NCBI GenBank assembly: GCA_003136185.1
Contig: PLDN01000026.1
Location: forward strand, 1-34,589
Reading direction: 5' to 3'
Source: Acidimicrobiaceae bacterium
GTDB taxonomy: Bacteria; Actinomycetota; Acidimicrobiia; Acidimicrobiales; Bog-793
DNA length: 34,589 nucleotides
This document shows, piece after piece, positions 22,310 to 30,203 of this stretch (its first letter is position 1; each line of letters starts with the position of its first letter). The notes under the pieces were generated by a model that saw only the letters and a program-made list of their open reading frames with translations, had not been told where the DNA came from and did no database searches. The position numbers and the translations under genes are program-made.

Positions 22310-23365
22310 TTGACCCCTCCCCGCCTGCTCCTCGTCCCGGACAAGTTCCGGGACTCCATCACCGCAGCGGAATTCTGCGAAGCGGCCTCGGCCGCCGCAG
22401 CTGCGAGCGGTTGGGCGGCCGACGGCGTTGAGGTGTCAGACGGCGGCGAAGGTTTTGCTCGGATCGTCGCCCCGGAAGGCGAGGTGCGCGAGGAGAAGGT
22501 CGCCGGGCCTCTCGGAGACGAGGTGCGAGCACAGTGGCGGCTGGCCGAATCCGCCGGGCGGCGGGTGGCCGTGATCGAAGCCGCCGCCGCGTGCGGGCTG
22601 CAGTTGGCGGGGGGATCCCCGGGCAACGACGCAGTCCGAGCGACGACTCGAGGCGTCGGCGAGCTGATCGCCGCTGGGCTGGCGGCAGGCGCCGATCAGA
22701 TCATCGTCGGGTGCGGCGGATCTGCCTCGACCGACGGAGGAAGGGGTGCGCTAGAGGCACTCGGCGCGTTCCCACCGCCTGGGGTTGGTCCTCTCGGAGG
22801 CGCCGAGCTCGTCGTCGCGTACGACGTGGGGACTATGTTCCGCGACGCTGCGGCTCGCTTCGGCCCCCAGAAGGGCGCCTCATCAGAACAGGTGCTCGAG
22901 CTCGAGCGCCGGTTGGAGGATCTCGCGGCGCTCTATGAATCCTCCACCGGTCGTGATTCGTCTCGGGTCGCAGGCACGGGGTCGGCCGGGGGGCTCGCCG
23001 GGGGGCTCGCCTCGATTGGCGGCCGGTTGCGACCCGGCTTCGAGATCGTGGCCGAGGCCGTCGGCCTCAGTCAGCGCCTGGCGGCCTGCGACGCCGTCGT
23101 CACTGGGGAGGGGTGCCTAGACGAAGGCTCCTTCGACGGAAAGGTCGTGGGCGGCGTGATCGACGCCTGTGCGCGACCACCGAGTCGCCCCGCCGTGCTC
23201 TGTGTCGTCGGGCGCGCGACGCCCGGGGCAAAGCGAGCGGCGCGGGGCGCGGGCGCAGCAGTCGTCGTCCTGTCGGAACGCTTCGGCGAGGATTCGAGCT
23301 TCCGCCACGCGTCCGCACTCGTCCGGGACGTCGTTACGGAGTGGCTGACGTCCCTTGCGCGGTAG
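22310..23365 (+). CDS. Glycerate kinase
   Basis: This 351-residue protein belongs to the glycerate kinase type 1 (GarK/GlxK) family, which phosphorylates D-glycerate with ATP, feeding glyoxylate or serine breakdown products into glycolysis. Hallmarks are VPDKFRDSITAAEF near the N-terminus, VSDGGEGF (43-50), the glycine loop VGCGGSASTDGG, FGPQKGAS and the C-terminal VVTGEGCLDEGSFDGKVVGGV (start VVTGEG). The start is a TTG at 22310, 19 bp after the tyrS stop; no strong ribosome site is visible. Its last 32 bp overlap the convergent aroA gene tail to tail. Confidence 0.93.
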   Translation: MTPPRLLLVPDKFRDSITAAEFCEAASAAAAASGWAADGVEVSDGGEGFARIVAPEGEVREEKVAGPLGDEVRAQWRLAESAGRRVAVIEAAAACGLQLAGGSPGNDAVRATTRGVGELIAAGLAAGADQIIVGCGGSASTDGGRGALEALGAFPPPGVGPLGGAELVVAYDVGTMFRDAAARFGPQKGASSEQVLELERRLEDLAALYESSTGRDSSRVAGTGSAGGLAGGLASIGGRLRPGFEIVAEAVGLSQRLAACDAVVTGEGCLDEGSFDGKVVGGVIDACARPPSRPAVLCVVGRATPGAKRAARGAGAAVVVLSERFGEDSSFRHASALVRDVVTEWLTSLAR

Positions 23366-24674
23366 GGGGCGGCCTGACGCCGACCCCGAGCGACGCCAGA
23401 TCGGCCCACCAACCCGGGTAGGTCTTCGCGACACAACCTGGCGACGCGATGCTCACACCGGGAACGACCGCTCCGAGCACTGAGAAAGCCATCGCCATCC
23501 GGTGGTCGTCGTAGGTCTCGACCACGCCACCATGAAGAGGTCGGCCACCTCGGATCACCATGGCCTCCGCCGAAGTCTCGACGTCGGCGCCCAGCTTGGC
23601 GAGCTCTGACGCCACTGCCTCGACGCGGTCCGTCTCGTGCCCCCTCGCAACGCTCAGACCTCTCAGGCTGGTAACACCCGACGCGAGCGCAGCGAGCACA
23701 GCGACGCTCGGAAGCTGATCGGGCGTCTTGCTCAGGTCTGCCGACACTGGGCGCAACTGACCCTGACCGGCCCGCACCGTCGTGCCCCCGCCCGGCGCCT
23801 GCGTCACCTCGGCACCCATCTGCCCGAACAGCTCGACGATCGACGCGTCCGGCTGCAGCGTCGCGGCGGCATTGCTCACTGTCACCTCTCCCCCAGTCGC
23901 GAGTGCCAGTGAGAACAGGTGTGCCGCCGCGCTGGCGTCGTACTCCACTACCTCGTCATGGGGCCGGTAATGCGCGCCGGCCGTTACGGCGAATCGATCG
24001 TCGCCCCGTCGCTCAACCGCGGCTCCGAAGCGGCTCATCGAGTCCAGCGTCATCTCGACGTACCCACCGGCGCCCAGATTCTCGACAGCGAGCTCGACGT
24101 CGTGATGGGCGTAAGGCGCGACGAGCAAGAGCGCCGTCGCGAACTGCGAGCTGGCGCGAGCATCGACGACGAGGCGGCCGCCCGCAAAGCCCGCGGCTTT
24201 GATCACCACCGGGGCGTGGCCATCGGCACTGTGCACCTCGGCACCCGCCTCGAGCAGAACATCCAGCAACGGCCCGAGTGGTCGCCGCCGGAGCGGCGCC
24301 TCGCCGTCGAGCGTCACAGGCCCGGGAGCAAGCAGGCTCAAAGCCGCCAAGAAACGCATCGTCGTCCCCGACAAACCCGCCCCCACCACTCCCGACGGCC
24401 GCTCGAGGACACCGCCGGTGCCCGCGACCGAGGCGGCCTCTGCTGACAGGTCGATCCGCACACCGAACAAGCGCAGTCCAGCTGCCATCGCGAGCGTGTC
24501 GTCGCTCAGGAGCGGCCGCCCCAGCCTGCTCGTCCCCGTCGCGAGGGCGGCGATGACGAGAAGCCGGTTCGTGACGCTCTTGCTCGCCGGAGCGACCACG
24601 GTCCCGCTCACGGGCCCGGCCGGCTCGATCGCGAGAGCGGACCCACCGGGATCGATCGGTCTGCCCGGCAACAT
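23334..24674 (-). CDS. aroA: 3-phosphoshikimate 1-carboxyvinyltransferase (EPSP synthase)
   Basis: The 446-residue enzyme joins shikimate 3-phosphate and phosphoenolpyruvate in the shikimate pathway to aromatic amino acids. Motifs in order are the substrate-binding ASKSVTNR (29-36), LSGTTMRFLAAL (class I-like GTxMR loop), SSQFATALLL, DLSKTPDQLPSVAVLAA with the catalytic Asp, RGHETDRVEA with the catalytic Glu, DDHRMAMAF and CVAKTYPGWW. Where E. coli has MRP the sequence is MRF, as in other non-proteobacterial forms. The ATG at 24674 follows a TAGCAT box by 7 nt on the minus strand. Other shikimate genes are not nearby. Its 3' end overlaps glycerate kinase by 32 bp. Confidence 0.95.
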   Translation of the reverse strand: MLPGRPIDPGGSALAIEPAGPVSGTVVAPASKSVTNRLLVIAALATGTSRLGRPLLSDDTLAMAAGLRLFGVRIDLSAEAASVAGTGGVLERPSGVVGAGLSGTTMRFLAALSLLAPGPVTLDGEAPLRRRPLGPLLDVLLEAGAEVHSADGHAPVVIKAAGFAGGRLVVDARASSQFATALLLVAPYAHHDVELAVENLGAGGYVEMTLDSMSRFGAAVERRGDDRFAVTAGAHYRPHDEVVEYDASAAAHLFSLALATGGEVTVSNAAATLQPDASIVELFGQMGAEVTQAPGGGTTVRAGQGQLRPVSADLSKTPDQLPSVAVLAALASGVTSLRGLSVARGHETDRVEAVASELAKLGADVETSAEAMVIRGGRPLHGGVVETYDDHRMAMAFSVLGAVVPGVSIASPGCVAKTYPGWWADLASLGVGVRPPPTAQGTSATP

Positions 24675-24681
24675 GGCCCCG

Positions 24682-24687
24682 ATGCTA
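24682..24687 (-). promoter_or_regulatory. -10 box of leaderless aroA transcript
   Basis: TAGCAT on the minus strand lies 7 nt before the aroA ATG at 24674, inside the 62-bp gap after the channel-like gene. It suggests aroA has its own start point. Confidence 0.5.
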
Positions 24688-24736
24688 CGTGGGCGCCCGC
24701 CTCACCCTGCGGAGGAGGCCAGGTCGCCGGGCCGGG

Positions 24737-25864
24737 TCATTCCGAAGGGCGGAATCGGGTCTCGTCGGTGGTGCCCCCGCCCGGCGAACGGTGCGGTGGG
24801 CGGTTCGGCAACATCAGTTCCTCAGACAGGTGGCGGCGGTCTCCCGACCAGGGGGCTCGAGGGGCCACTACGCGGTCAGCAAGGCGGTACGCGAGCGACT
24901 CGTAGTTCACGCGCCAGCCCTGGAAGTGCGGCCAGGCTTCCTCGGCGGTGCGTTCGAGCGGAATGCCGGCGTTCGAGATGAGGTCGACGGCATAGGCGAA
25001 CTCCTCGTAGGTGAGCTGGAGACCGGAGTCCGGGTGCGGGTCGGGGTCGAATGTCCAGCCGAGGACCTGCGCGATCCGGCGCAGGGCGGTGAAGCCCATA
25101 CGGAGGCAGAACCTCGCTTCGGTTGGCGCGCTCGTCGGCATGAGCGCGAGCTGTAGTGCCGCCGCATCGAGGACTGCCAACAAAGCAAGCACGAAGGAAT
25201 ACCCCGGCTCTGGCGAGCGGAAGTACAACAGGATTGGGTAGCTCACATGGCTCTCCGCGAGGTCAGCGGACCACGTCTCCCAGTCGCGATAAAGGCTCGG
25301 AAGCACGTCGAGGCTCGCCACGAGCTGATGCCGGACGAGCAGCTCGGGTCCCCAGGCCGGTATTCCGGCGCGGCTCTCCATCAACGTCACGAGCGATTCG
25401 CGCCGGTTGAACGCCTGATAGATCGCGGGCAGATAGCCGATCTGGAGCGCGATCGTGACGGCTCCCGTCACCGCCGCGAGGACCTCGAGGGCCGAGTTGC
25501 CGGGCCCCCCCACATGGGCGAGCCCGGCTGTGAACAGCTGGCTGGCTGAGAGCTTGAGCGCCCCGCCAAAGGAGCTGGTGTAGCCCCAGAGCGCGATCGC
25601 GTAGCCGACGAGGAACATCCCGAGGAAGACCGCCAGCTGCCCGAGCAGCGCGACAGGCGCCATCGTCGCGAGCACAGCGTCCTTGCGCTTGTAACTCCGG
25701 ATCGGTCGCGCTATCGCGACACACACCAGCCTTACCGAGCGGTTGACGAGAATCGCCACCCTCAGACCCCACGAGTTGCCGCGTGGCGTCACGAGGGTCG
25801 CCGTCACGCTGCCGGCTGTGACGAGCACTATCGCCATGCCGGCGATGACTTTCAACGCTGTCAT
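24737..25864 (-). CDS. Channel-like integral membrane protein, no selectivity filter seen
   Basis: The 375-residue product starts with a membrane helix (about 5-25), a basic loop, further helices (about 67-92 and 125-145) and ends in a long cytoplasmic region with a late hydrophobic patch (YSFVLALLAVLDAAALQLAL) and a charged C-terminus. The segment running from SSFGGALKLSASQLFTAG to IGYLPAIYQAFNRRE looks like the pore loop and second helix of actinobacterial two-TM potassium-channel-like proteins, which carry a TLGxGD-type filter. Here that position reads FTAGLAHVGGPGN, so a normal potassium filter is missing. The likeness is recalled, not computed. Function is unknown; it may be a degenerate channel or a sensor. 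It precedes aroA by 62 bp. Confidence 0.65.
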   Translation of the reverse strand: MTALKVIAGMAIVLVTAGSVTATLVTPRGNSWGLRVAILVNRSVRLVCVAIARPIRSYKRKDAVLATMAPVALLGQLAVFLGMFLVGYAIALWGYTSSFGGALKLSASQLFTAGLAHVGGPGNSALEVLAAVTGAVTIALQIGYLPAIYQAFNRRESLVTLMESRAGIPAWGPELLVRHQLVASLDVLPSLYRDWETWSADLAESHVSYPILLYFRSPEPGYSFVLALLAVLDAAALQLALMPTSAPTEARFCLRMGFTALRRIAQVLGWTFDPDPHPDSGLQLTYEEFAYAVDLISNAGIPLERTAEEAWPHFQGWRVNYESLAYRLADRVVAPRAPWSGDRRHLSEELMLPNRPPHRSPGGGTTDETRFRPSE

Positions 25865-25931
25865 GATCGCCTGATCTTTACAGGGCAGCGGGACTCACCG
25901 GTCTCATGGTCGGTCATCGTTCGTCTCCCCC

Positions 25932-25937
25932 TACGCT
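25932..25937 (+). promoter_or_regulatory. -10 box of leaderless PIG-L transcript
   Basis: TACGCT is followed by 6 nt and ATG 25944, the same geometry as at marR and surE. Confidence 0.5.
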
Positions 25938-25943
25938 GCTCCG

Positions 25944-26771
25944 ATGCCCGACCGTTCCGGCCTCACCCTCATGGCAGTGCACGCCCATCCCGACGACGAG
26001 GCCTCGTCGACAGGCGGGATCTTGTGCAAGTACTCGAGCGAAGGGGTGCGGACCGTTCTCGTCGTTTGCACGAAAGGCGAGCTGGGCGACTTGAGCGGAG
26101 GGATCAAGCCCGATGATCCCGCCCACGACGCGACGGCCGTCGTCGCCCAGCGCCAGCGCGAGCTCGAGGACAGTTGTGAGATCTTGCAGGTGAGCGACCT
26201 CGAGCTTCTCGGCTATCGCGACTCGGGGATGATGGGTTGGCCGCAGAACGATGCTCCTGACGCGTTTTGGAACACCTCGGTCGAAGTTGCCGCTGATCGG
26301 CTTGCCGAGCTCATGGAACGTTACCGGCCACAGGTCGTTGTGACCTATGACGAGAATGGTTTCTATGGGCATCCGGACCACATACAGGCGAACCGCATCA
26401 CGTTGGCCGCGTTCGACAAGACCGGAATCGCGTCCAAGCTCTACTACCCGGTGATTCCGAGGTCGGAGCTGCCGCGTTTTGCCGAGGTGCTGCGGACCGC
26501 AGGCTTCGAACCGCCGCCCGAGGCTGCCGAGGCGCTCGACTTCGGGGTACCGGACGAAATGATCGCTGCCCGCATGGACTGCACCGAGTTCGCCGAGCGG
26601 AAGTTCCGGGCGCTCGAGGCTCATGGGAGCCAGGCTGACAACGCTTTCTTCTTGCGACTCGGCCTCGAGGTCTTCGCGCAAGTGTTCGGGACCGAGTCGT
26701 TCGTGCGAGCCCGCGACGTGACGGGCGCCCCTGTTCCCGAAGCGGACCTGTTCGATGGAGTGGCGATCTGA
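25944..26771 (+). CDS. PIG-L family zinc deacetylase (MshB/Mca-like)
   Basis: This 275-residue protein belongs to the PIG-L/LmbE deacetylase family. The zinc site is seen in AHPDDE (14-19: His15, Asp18) and YGHPDH (141-146, ligand probably His146), with Asp17 as likely general base. Sequence such as VTYDENGFYGHPDHIQANR (from about 133) resembles mycothiol enzymes: MshB, which deacetylates GlcNAc-inositol, and Mca, which cleaves mycothiol conjugates. I cannot separate these two by eye, and no other mycothiol gene is in the window. The downstream MFS efflux pump would suit a detoxification role (Mca-like), but that is inference. A leaderless start at ATG 25944 is likely. Confidence 0.9.
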   Translation: MPDRSGLTLMAVHAHPDDEASSTGGILCKYSSEGVRTVLVVCTKGELGDLSGGIKPDDPAHDATAVVAQRQRELEDSCEILQVSDLELLGYRDSGMMGWPQNDAPDAFWNTSVEVAADRLAELMERYRPQVVVTYDENGFYGHPDHIQANRITLAAFDKTGIASKLYYPVIPRSELPRFAEVLRTAGFEPPPEAAEALDFGVPDEMIAARMDCTEFAERKFRALEAHGSQADNAFFLRLGLEVFAQVFGTESFVRARDVTGAPVPEADLFDGVAI

Positions 26772-26782
26772 TTCGGAATGAA

Positions 26783-26800
26783 AACCACCGTTCGGCGGTT
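26783..26800 (+). terminator. Weak hairpin after the PIG-L gene
   Basis: AACCACC and GGCGGTT pair with one A-C mismatch around a GTTC loop, 11 bp after the stop codon. It is too weak to call firmly. Confidence 0.3.
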
Positions 26801-26872
26801 CATATGCGCGACGCTGGGTATTGAGGTACCTGGCCAAAAGTGGCGGTCCTGAAGGAGGTAGTCATCCCGGTC

Positions 26873-26929
26873 ATGCACGCTGTCGGCCTTGACGATCCGA
26901 TCGAGCCTGGCGCAGGGGTGACCCGGTGA
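26873..26929 (+). CDS. Possible 18-residue leader peptide of the MFS gene
   Basis: An ATG at 26873 opens an 18-codon frame (MHAVGLDDPIEPGAGVTR) whose TGA overlaps the MFS GTG start (GTGA at 26926-26929). An excellent AAGGAGG lies at 26852-26858, though 14 nt away, which is longer than usual. The same frame could begin at GTG 26840, giving 29 residues. The strong ribosome site otherwise has no gene to serve. Translation of the small frame could couple to or regulate the efflux gene. Chance is a real alternative. Confidence 0.3.
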   Translation: MHAVGLDDPIEPGAGVTR

Positions 26930-28572
26930 GTAAGGCGCGCACCGTCAGTCTGAGTAAGGGCACGGGCCGCCCGCGTCTTTCCCTCGCAACGTTGTCGCTC
27001 GTACTCTTTTTGACCTTCCTCGACAACACGATCGTGAGCGTGACGCTCTCGAACGTGCAGTCGACGCTCCATACGGGCGTGAGTGGCCTGCAATGGGTTG
27101 TGAGCGCCTACGCCCTCGTCTTCGCAAGCCTCATGCTCCCCGCGGGGACGGTGAGCGACCTTCTCGGCCGGAAGAAGGTCATGCTGGCTGGAGTCGGAGT
27201 GTTCTGCGCAGGCTCGGTGCTCGGCGCTCTCGCGCCCAACATCGACGTGCTTTGGGCCGCAAGGGCGATCATGGGCCTCGGGGCGGCGGCTTCTGAGCCG
27301 GGGACTTTGTCGATGATCCGGCATCTCTATACCGACCGGCGGGACCGGGCGCAAGCGCTCGGGGTCTGGGCGGCCGTCTCGGGTCTCGCGCTCGCGGCCG
27401 GTCCGGTCATCGGTGGTGCTCTCGTCGGCGTGTGGAACTGGCGCGCGGTCTTCTGGTTCAACCTCTTCTTCGGCATCGTCGCCTTCGTCGGTGCAGCTTT
27501 GGTGCTGCCGGAGAACTCCGACCCACAAGTCGGCAGGCACTTCGACTTCCGCGGCTTCATCCTTGGCGTCGGCGCGCTCGCGTCCGCGACGTTCGCCACC
27601 ATCGCCGGCGAGACCGCCGGCTACCGCGCTTGGTGGATCGTGACGCTGTTCGCGATCGCCGGCGTGGCCATCGTGCTGTTCGTGCTAGTCGAACGGCGGG
27701 CCGAGAATCCGATACTCGACGTGGCCTACTTCCGCCGGCCGGCATTCGCCGGGTCGACGTTCGTCGCGTTTGCGACCTACTTCGGCGTGTTCTCGATCTT
27801 CTTCTTCGTAGCCCTCTACCTCGAAGTAGTCGGCGCCGAGTCGGGGTACAAGATCGCGCTCGACTTCCTCCCGATGGCTGGGTCGATGGTGATCGCAAGC
27901 GCGTTCACCGGTCGCTGGGTAGCAGAGATGGGGCCCCGGATCCCGATGACGTTCGGGTGCATCCTCGCCACTGTCGGAATCGTTCTCACGGCGGTCTACC
28001 TGACACCGCAGAGCGGTCTCAGCCTCCTCGGTTGGACGCTCCCACTGGCGGGGATCGGGTTCGGAGTGGCAGTCGTGCCCGTGACCTCGACGGCTCTCGG
28101 CGTGATCCCGCCAGAACACTCGGGCATGGCGGCCTCTGCGACGAATACGAGCCGAGAGCTAGGCGCGGTCGCAGGTGTGGCGATACTCGGGTCGGTCGTG
28201 AACGGTCAGCTGACCGTTCAGCTCGCCAAGCAGCTGACGCACCTCTGTCTCGTTAAGTCGAAGGCCATTTGCGTGCTCAAGGCGACGGCCTTCAAGGCGA
28301 CCATCATCAGTGCAGTCACCACCGGGTCGATCTCTGCTCAAGCCCAGCAAGAGGAGAAAGGCAACCCCGGACTGAAGGCGATCATCAACAAGGTCACGGA
28401 CGCCGCCTACGGGGCGTTCTCGCACGGGCTCGACCTCTCTCTCGCCATCGCGGCTGGATTGATGCTGCTCTCTGCCGTGATCGCGGCGACGACAATCCGC
28501 GGTCTCACCAGCCACCTGGACCAAGACGATGAGGAAGAGCCGGGCGAGGAAGCGATCGGCTCGATGGGCTGA
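26926..28572 (+). CDS. DHA2-family (14-TM) MFS drug efflux transporter
   Basis: The 548-residue protein is an EmrB/QacA-type major facilitator, exporting compounds by proton antiport. It has about 14 hydrophobic helices. Motif A is DLLGRKKVMLAG (about 78-90) and the motif C region is GLALAAGPVIGGALVG (about 154-169), typical of antiporters. FLDNTIVSVTLSNVQ in helix 1 carries the Asp expected of DHA2 members. A charged tail (DQDDEEEPGEEA) ends the protein. The start is GTG 26926, overlapping a possible leader peptide. Substrate is unknown. The upstream PIG-L gene is 154 bp away. No regulator gene is adjacent. Confidence 0.92.
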   Translation: MSKARTVSLSKGTGRPRLSLATLSLVLFLTFLDNTIVSVTLSNVQSTLHTGVSGLQWVVSAYALVFASLMLPAGTVSDLLGRKKVMLAGVGVFCAGSVLGALAPNIDVLWAARAIMGLGAAASEPGTLSMIRHLYTDRRDRAQALGVWAAVSGLALAAGPVIGGALVGVWNWRAVFWFNLFFGIVAFVGAALVLPENSDPQVGRHFDFRGFILGVGALASATFATIAGETAGYRAWWIVTLFAIAGVAIVLFVLVERRAENPILDVAYFRRPAFAGSTFVAFATYFGVFSIFFFVALYLEVVGAESGYKIALDFLPMAGSMVIASAFTGRWVAEMGPRIPMTFGCILATVGIVLTAVYLTPQSGLSLLGWTLPLAGIGFGVAVVPVTSTALGVIPPEHSGMAASATNTSRELGAVAGVAILGSVVNGQLTVQLAKQLTHLCLVKSKAICVLKATAFKATIISAVTTGSISAQAQQEEKGNPGLKAIINKVTDAAYGAFSHGLDLSLAIAAGLMLLSAVIAATTIRGLTSHLDQDDEEEPGEEAIGSMG

Positions 28573-28591
28573 GGACGGCCCGGGTCCTCAG
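28569..28591. terminator. Bidirectional hairpin between MFS and fdhD
   Basis: CTGAGGAC (28569-28576) and GTCCTCAG (28584-28591) pair perfectly with a 7-nt loop, right at the MFS stop codon and 7 bp from the convergent fdhD stop. Position between tail-to-tail genes supports a shared terminator. Confidence 0.65.
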
Positions 28592-28597
28592 GCGTGA

Positions 28598-29494
28598 CTA
28601 AGAGGACTTCAGTCGCGCGGGATGCGAGTAGACAGTGCAGCTCGCGCCCCGCACGAAACCCAGCAGAGTCAGCCCATGCTCGTCCGCTAGGCGCGCCGCC
28701 AGGCTGCTGGCGGCCGAGACCGCTGCCACGACCGGGATCCCGACGCCGAGGGCCTTCTGGACGATCTCGAACGAGGTGCGGCCGCTAACGACCAAGCCGG
28801 TGGTGTCGAGCGGAAGAGACATCCGACCCTCGAGCGACTCGAGGACGGCCCAACCGACGACCTTGTCGACGGCGTTGTGGCGACCGATGTCCTCGCGCGC
28901 CACGAGCAACTCACCAGTGGCTGAGACGAGACCGGCGGCATGAAGTCCCCCGGTCGCAGCAAAGCCCGCCTGGCCGTGTGTCCGAAGGAGCTCGGGCCAT
29001 TTGAGCACGTCTTCGAGAGCGAACTGGATCGAGCTCGAGATCCCCCGGAACCCCCGAGCCGAGAGAGCTTCAATGGAGGCGGTACCGCACACGCCGCACG
29101 AGCTCGACGTGACCGCCAGTCGGCTGGGAGACCCGCCGGCTGCGTCCAGCCGGGCCGCGGCATCCGGGGTGAGATCGACCGTGACGACGTTGAATCGCTG
29201 CTCGCCGTCGAGGCTCGGATCCGTGCAATACCGGACGGCGCCGGCGTCTTCTGGCGAGAGTATGACGCCTTCGGAGAGCAGCCACCCGAGGGCGAGCTCA
29301 AAGTCGTGTCCAGGCGTGCGCATCGTCACCGTCAGCACGTTGCGCGTCTCCGCCGCATCGCTCAGCCTGATCTCGAGCGGTTCCTCCACCGCCAGCTCAT
29401 CGGGACGGCGAGCCAGGCGACCCTCCTTCGGCTCCCACACGAGGCGCGAGGCTGTCGGGACGCCGCGAGATTGCCGGTCGCTCGTCCTTGCCAT
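28598..29494 (-). CDS. fdhD: Formate dehydrogenase accessory sulfurtransferase FdhD
   Basis: FdhD passes sulfur from a cysteine desulfurase to the molybdenum cofactor so that formate dehydrogenase becomes active. The 298-residue product shows VEEPLEIRL, RTPGHDFELALGWLLSEG (59-76), the sulfur-carrying SSCGVCGTASIE with Cys133 and Cys136, GFAATGGLHAAGL, REDIGRHNAVDKVVGWAV and SGRTSFEIVQKA. All are standard family features. The ATG overlaps the TetR stop codon (TAATG), so it is translated from the tetR mRNA. No formate dehydrogenase or molybdenum cofactor gene is in the window, and pairing with a TetR gene is unusual. Confidence 0.95.
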   Translation of the reverse strand: MARTSDRQSRGVPTASRLVWEPKEGRLARRPDELAVEEPLEIRLSDAAETRNVLTVTMRTPGHDFELALGWLLSEGVILSPEDAGAVRYCTDPSLDGEQRFNVVTVDLTPDAAARLDAAGGSPSRLAVTSSSCGVCGTASIEALSARGFRGISSSIQFALEDVLKWPELLRTHGQAGFAATGGLHAAGLVSATGELLVAREDIGRHNAVDKVVGWAVLESLEGRMSLPLDTTGLVVSGRTSFEIVQKALGVGIPVVAAVSAASSLAARLADEHGLTLLGFVRGASCTVYSHPARLKSS

Positions 29495-30108
29495 TACTGC
29501 AGTTGTATCGGGACCGCTGCTCCGGTGAGGCCGTGAGCCACGAGATCGACGAGGTCAGTCACGAGCTGGGCGCGGGACTCGTCCGGTTGACGAGCCCAAC
29601 GAGCGCCGGCGAGATGGACCATGCCGACCACACCGTGGGCCCACGTCGTCGCAGGGCGGCTGTCGAGGCCGAGGGAGTCGAAGGTGTCCCGCATGACCCG
29701 CGCGATCAGCCCCGCGACCCGCTCGACGACGGCAACGAGCGCCTGGCTCCCGGGCGCGGCTTGCTGGGTCAAGAAACCGTAGAGAGCAGGGTCCTCTTCG
29801 ATGAAGCTGACGTAGCTCTCGATGGCCGCCCGGATGAGGGTCTCGGGGTCATCGCCCGCGGCGCTTGTGAGCGCCCCTTCGAGCCGCTCTACGAGCACCT
29901 CGGAAAAACGGTCGGCCACCGCTGCGAACAGCCCGTCCCGGTCGCCGAAGTACCGGTAGAGCACTGGCTTAGTAATCCCCGCCTCGGCCGCCATCTCGTC
30001 CATCGATGCGCCCGGTCCGACTCGGCGGATCACATCGACAGCGGCGGCAAGCAGCTCATCTCGTCTCCCCGGCGGCCGGCGGCTCGGCCGATCGATCGCG
30101 TTCGTCAC
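29494..30108 (-). CDS. TetR-family regulator
   Basis: The 204-residue protein has an N-terminal helix-turn-helix (about 18-63) of classic form: RRDELLAAAVDVIRRVG, MDEMAAEAGITKPVLYRYFG, then DRDGLFAAV. The C-terminal ligand-binding part (about 70-190) is helical and divergent, so the ligand is unknown. The start is GTG 30108, with GGAG just upstream. It is divergent from the AurF-like oxygenase gene, and two operator-like repeats lie in between, making autoregulation and control of the oxygenase likely. Its stop overlaps the fdhD start. Family members regulate efflux or catabolic genes. Confidence 0.92.
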   Translation of the reverse strand: MTNAIDRPSRRPPGRRDELLAAAVDVIRRVGPGASMDEMAAEAGITKPVLYRYFGDRDGLFAAVADRFSEVLVERLEGALTSAAGDDPETLIRAAIESYVSFIEEDPALYGFLTQQAAPGSQALVAVVERVAGLIARVMRDTFDSLGLDSRPATTWAHGVVGMVHLAGARWARQPDESRAQLVTDLVDLVAHGLTGAAVPIQLQ

Positions 30109-30138
30109 TGCTCCATCCTCGCAAAATCAACGACGGTG

Positions 30139-30192
30139 TTGACACAAGTGTTACCTACAGTAATATTACTCTCCGTAATACTCACCTAGCAA
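30139..30192. promoter_or_regulatory. Divergent promoter pair for tetR and the diiron oxygenase
   Basis: Plus strand: TTGACA (30139-30144), 16-bp spacer, TAATAT (30161-30166). Minus strand: TTGCTA (30187-30192 reversed), 18-bp spacer, TAATAT (30163-30168 reversed). The two -10 boxes overlap inside the palindrome AGTAATATTACT (30159-30170). This is the best sigma-70-like promoter in the window. Confidence 0.65.
30151..30178. promoter_or_regulatory. Two tandem TTAC-N5-GTAA operators
   Basis: TTAC-CTACA-GTAA (30151-30163) and TTAC-TCTCC-GTAA (30166-30178) are two inverted repeats of identical design separated by 2 bp, so centre-to-centre distance is 15 bp. They cover the -10 boxes in both directions. 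A TetR dimer pair bound here would shut off both genes. Confidence 0.65.
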
Positions 30193-30203
30193 AGAGGGCG
30201 GTG

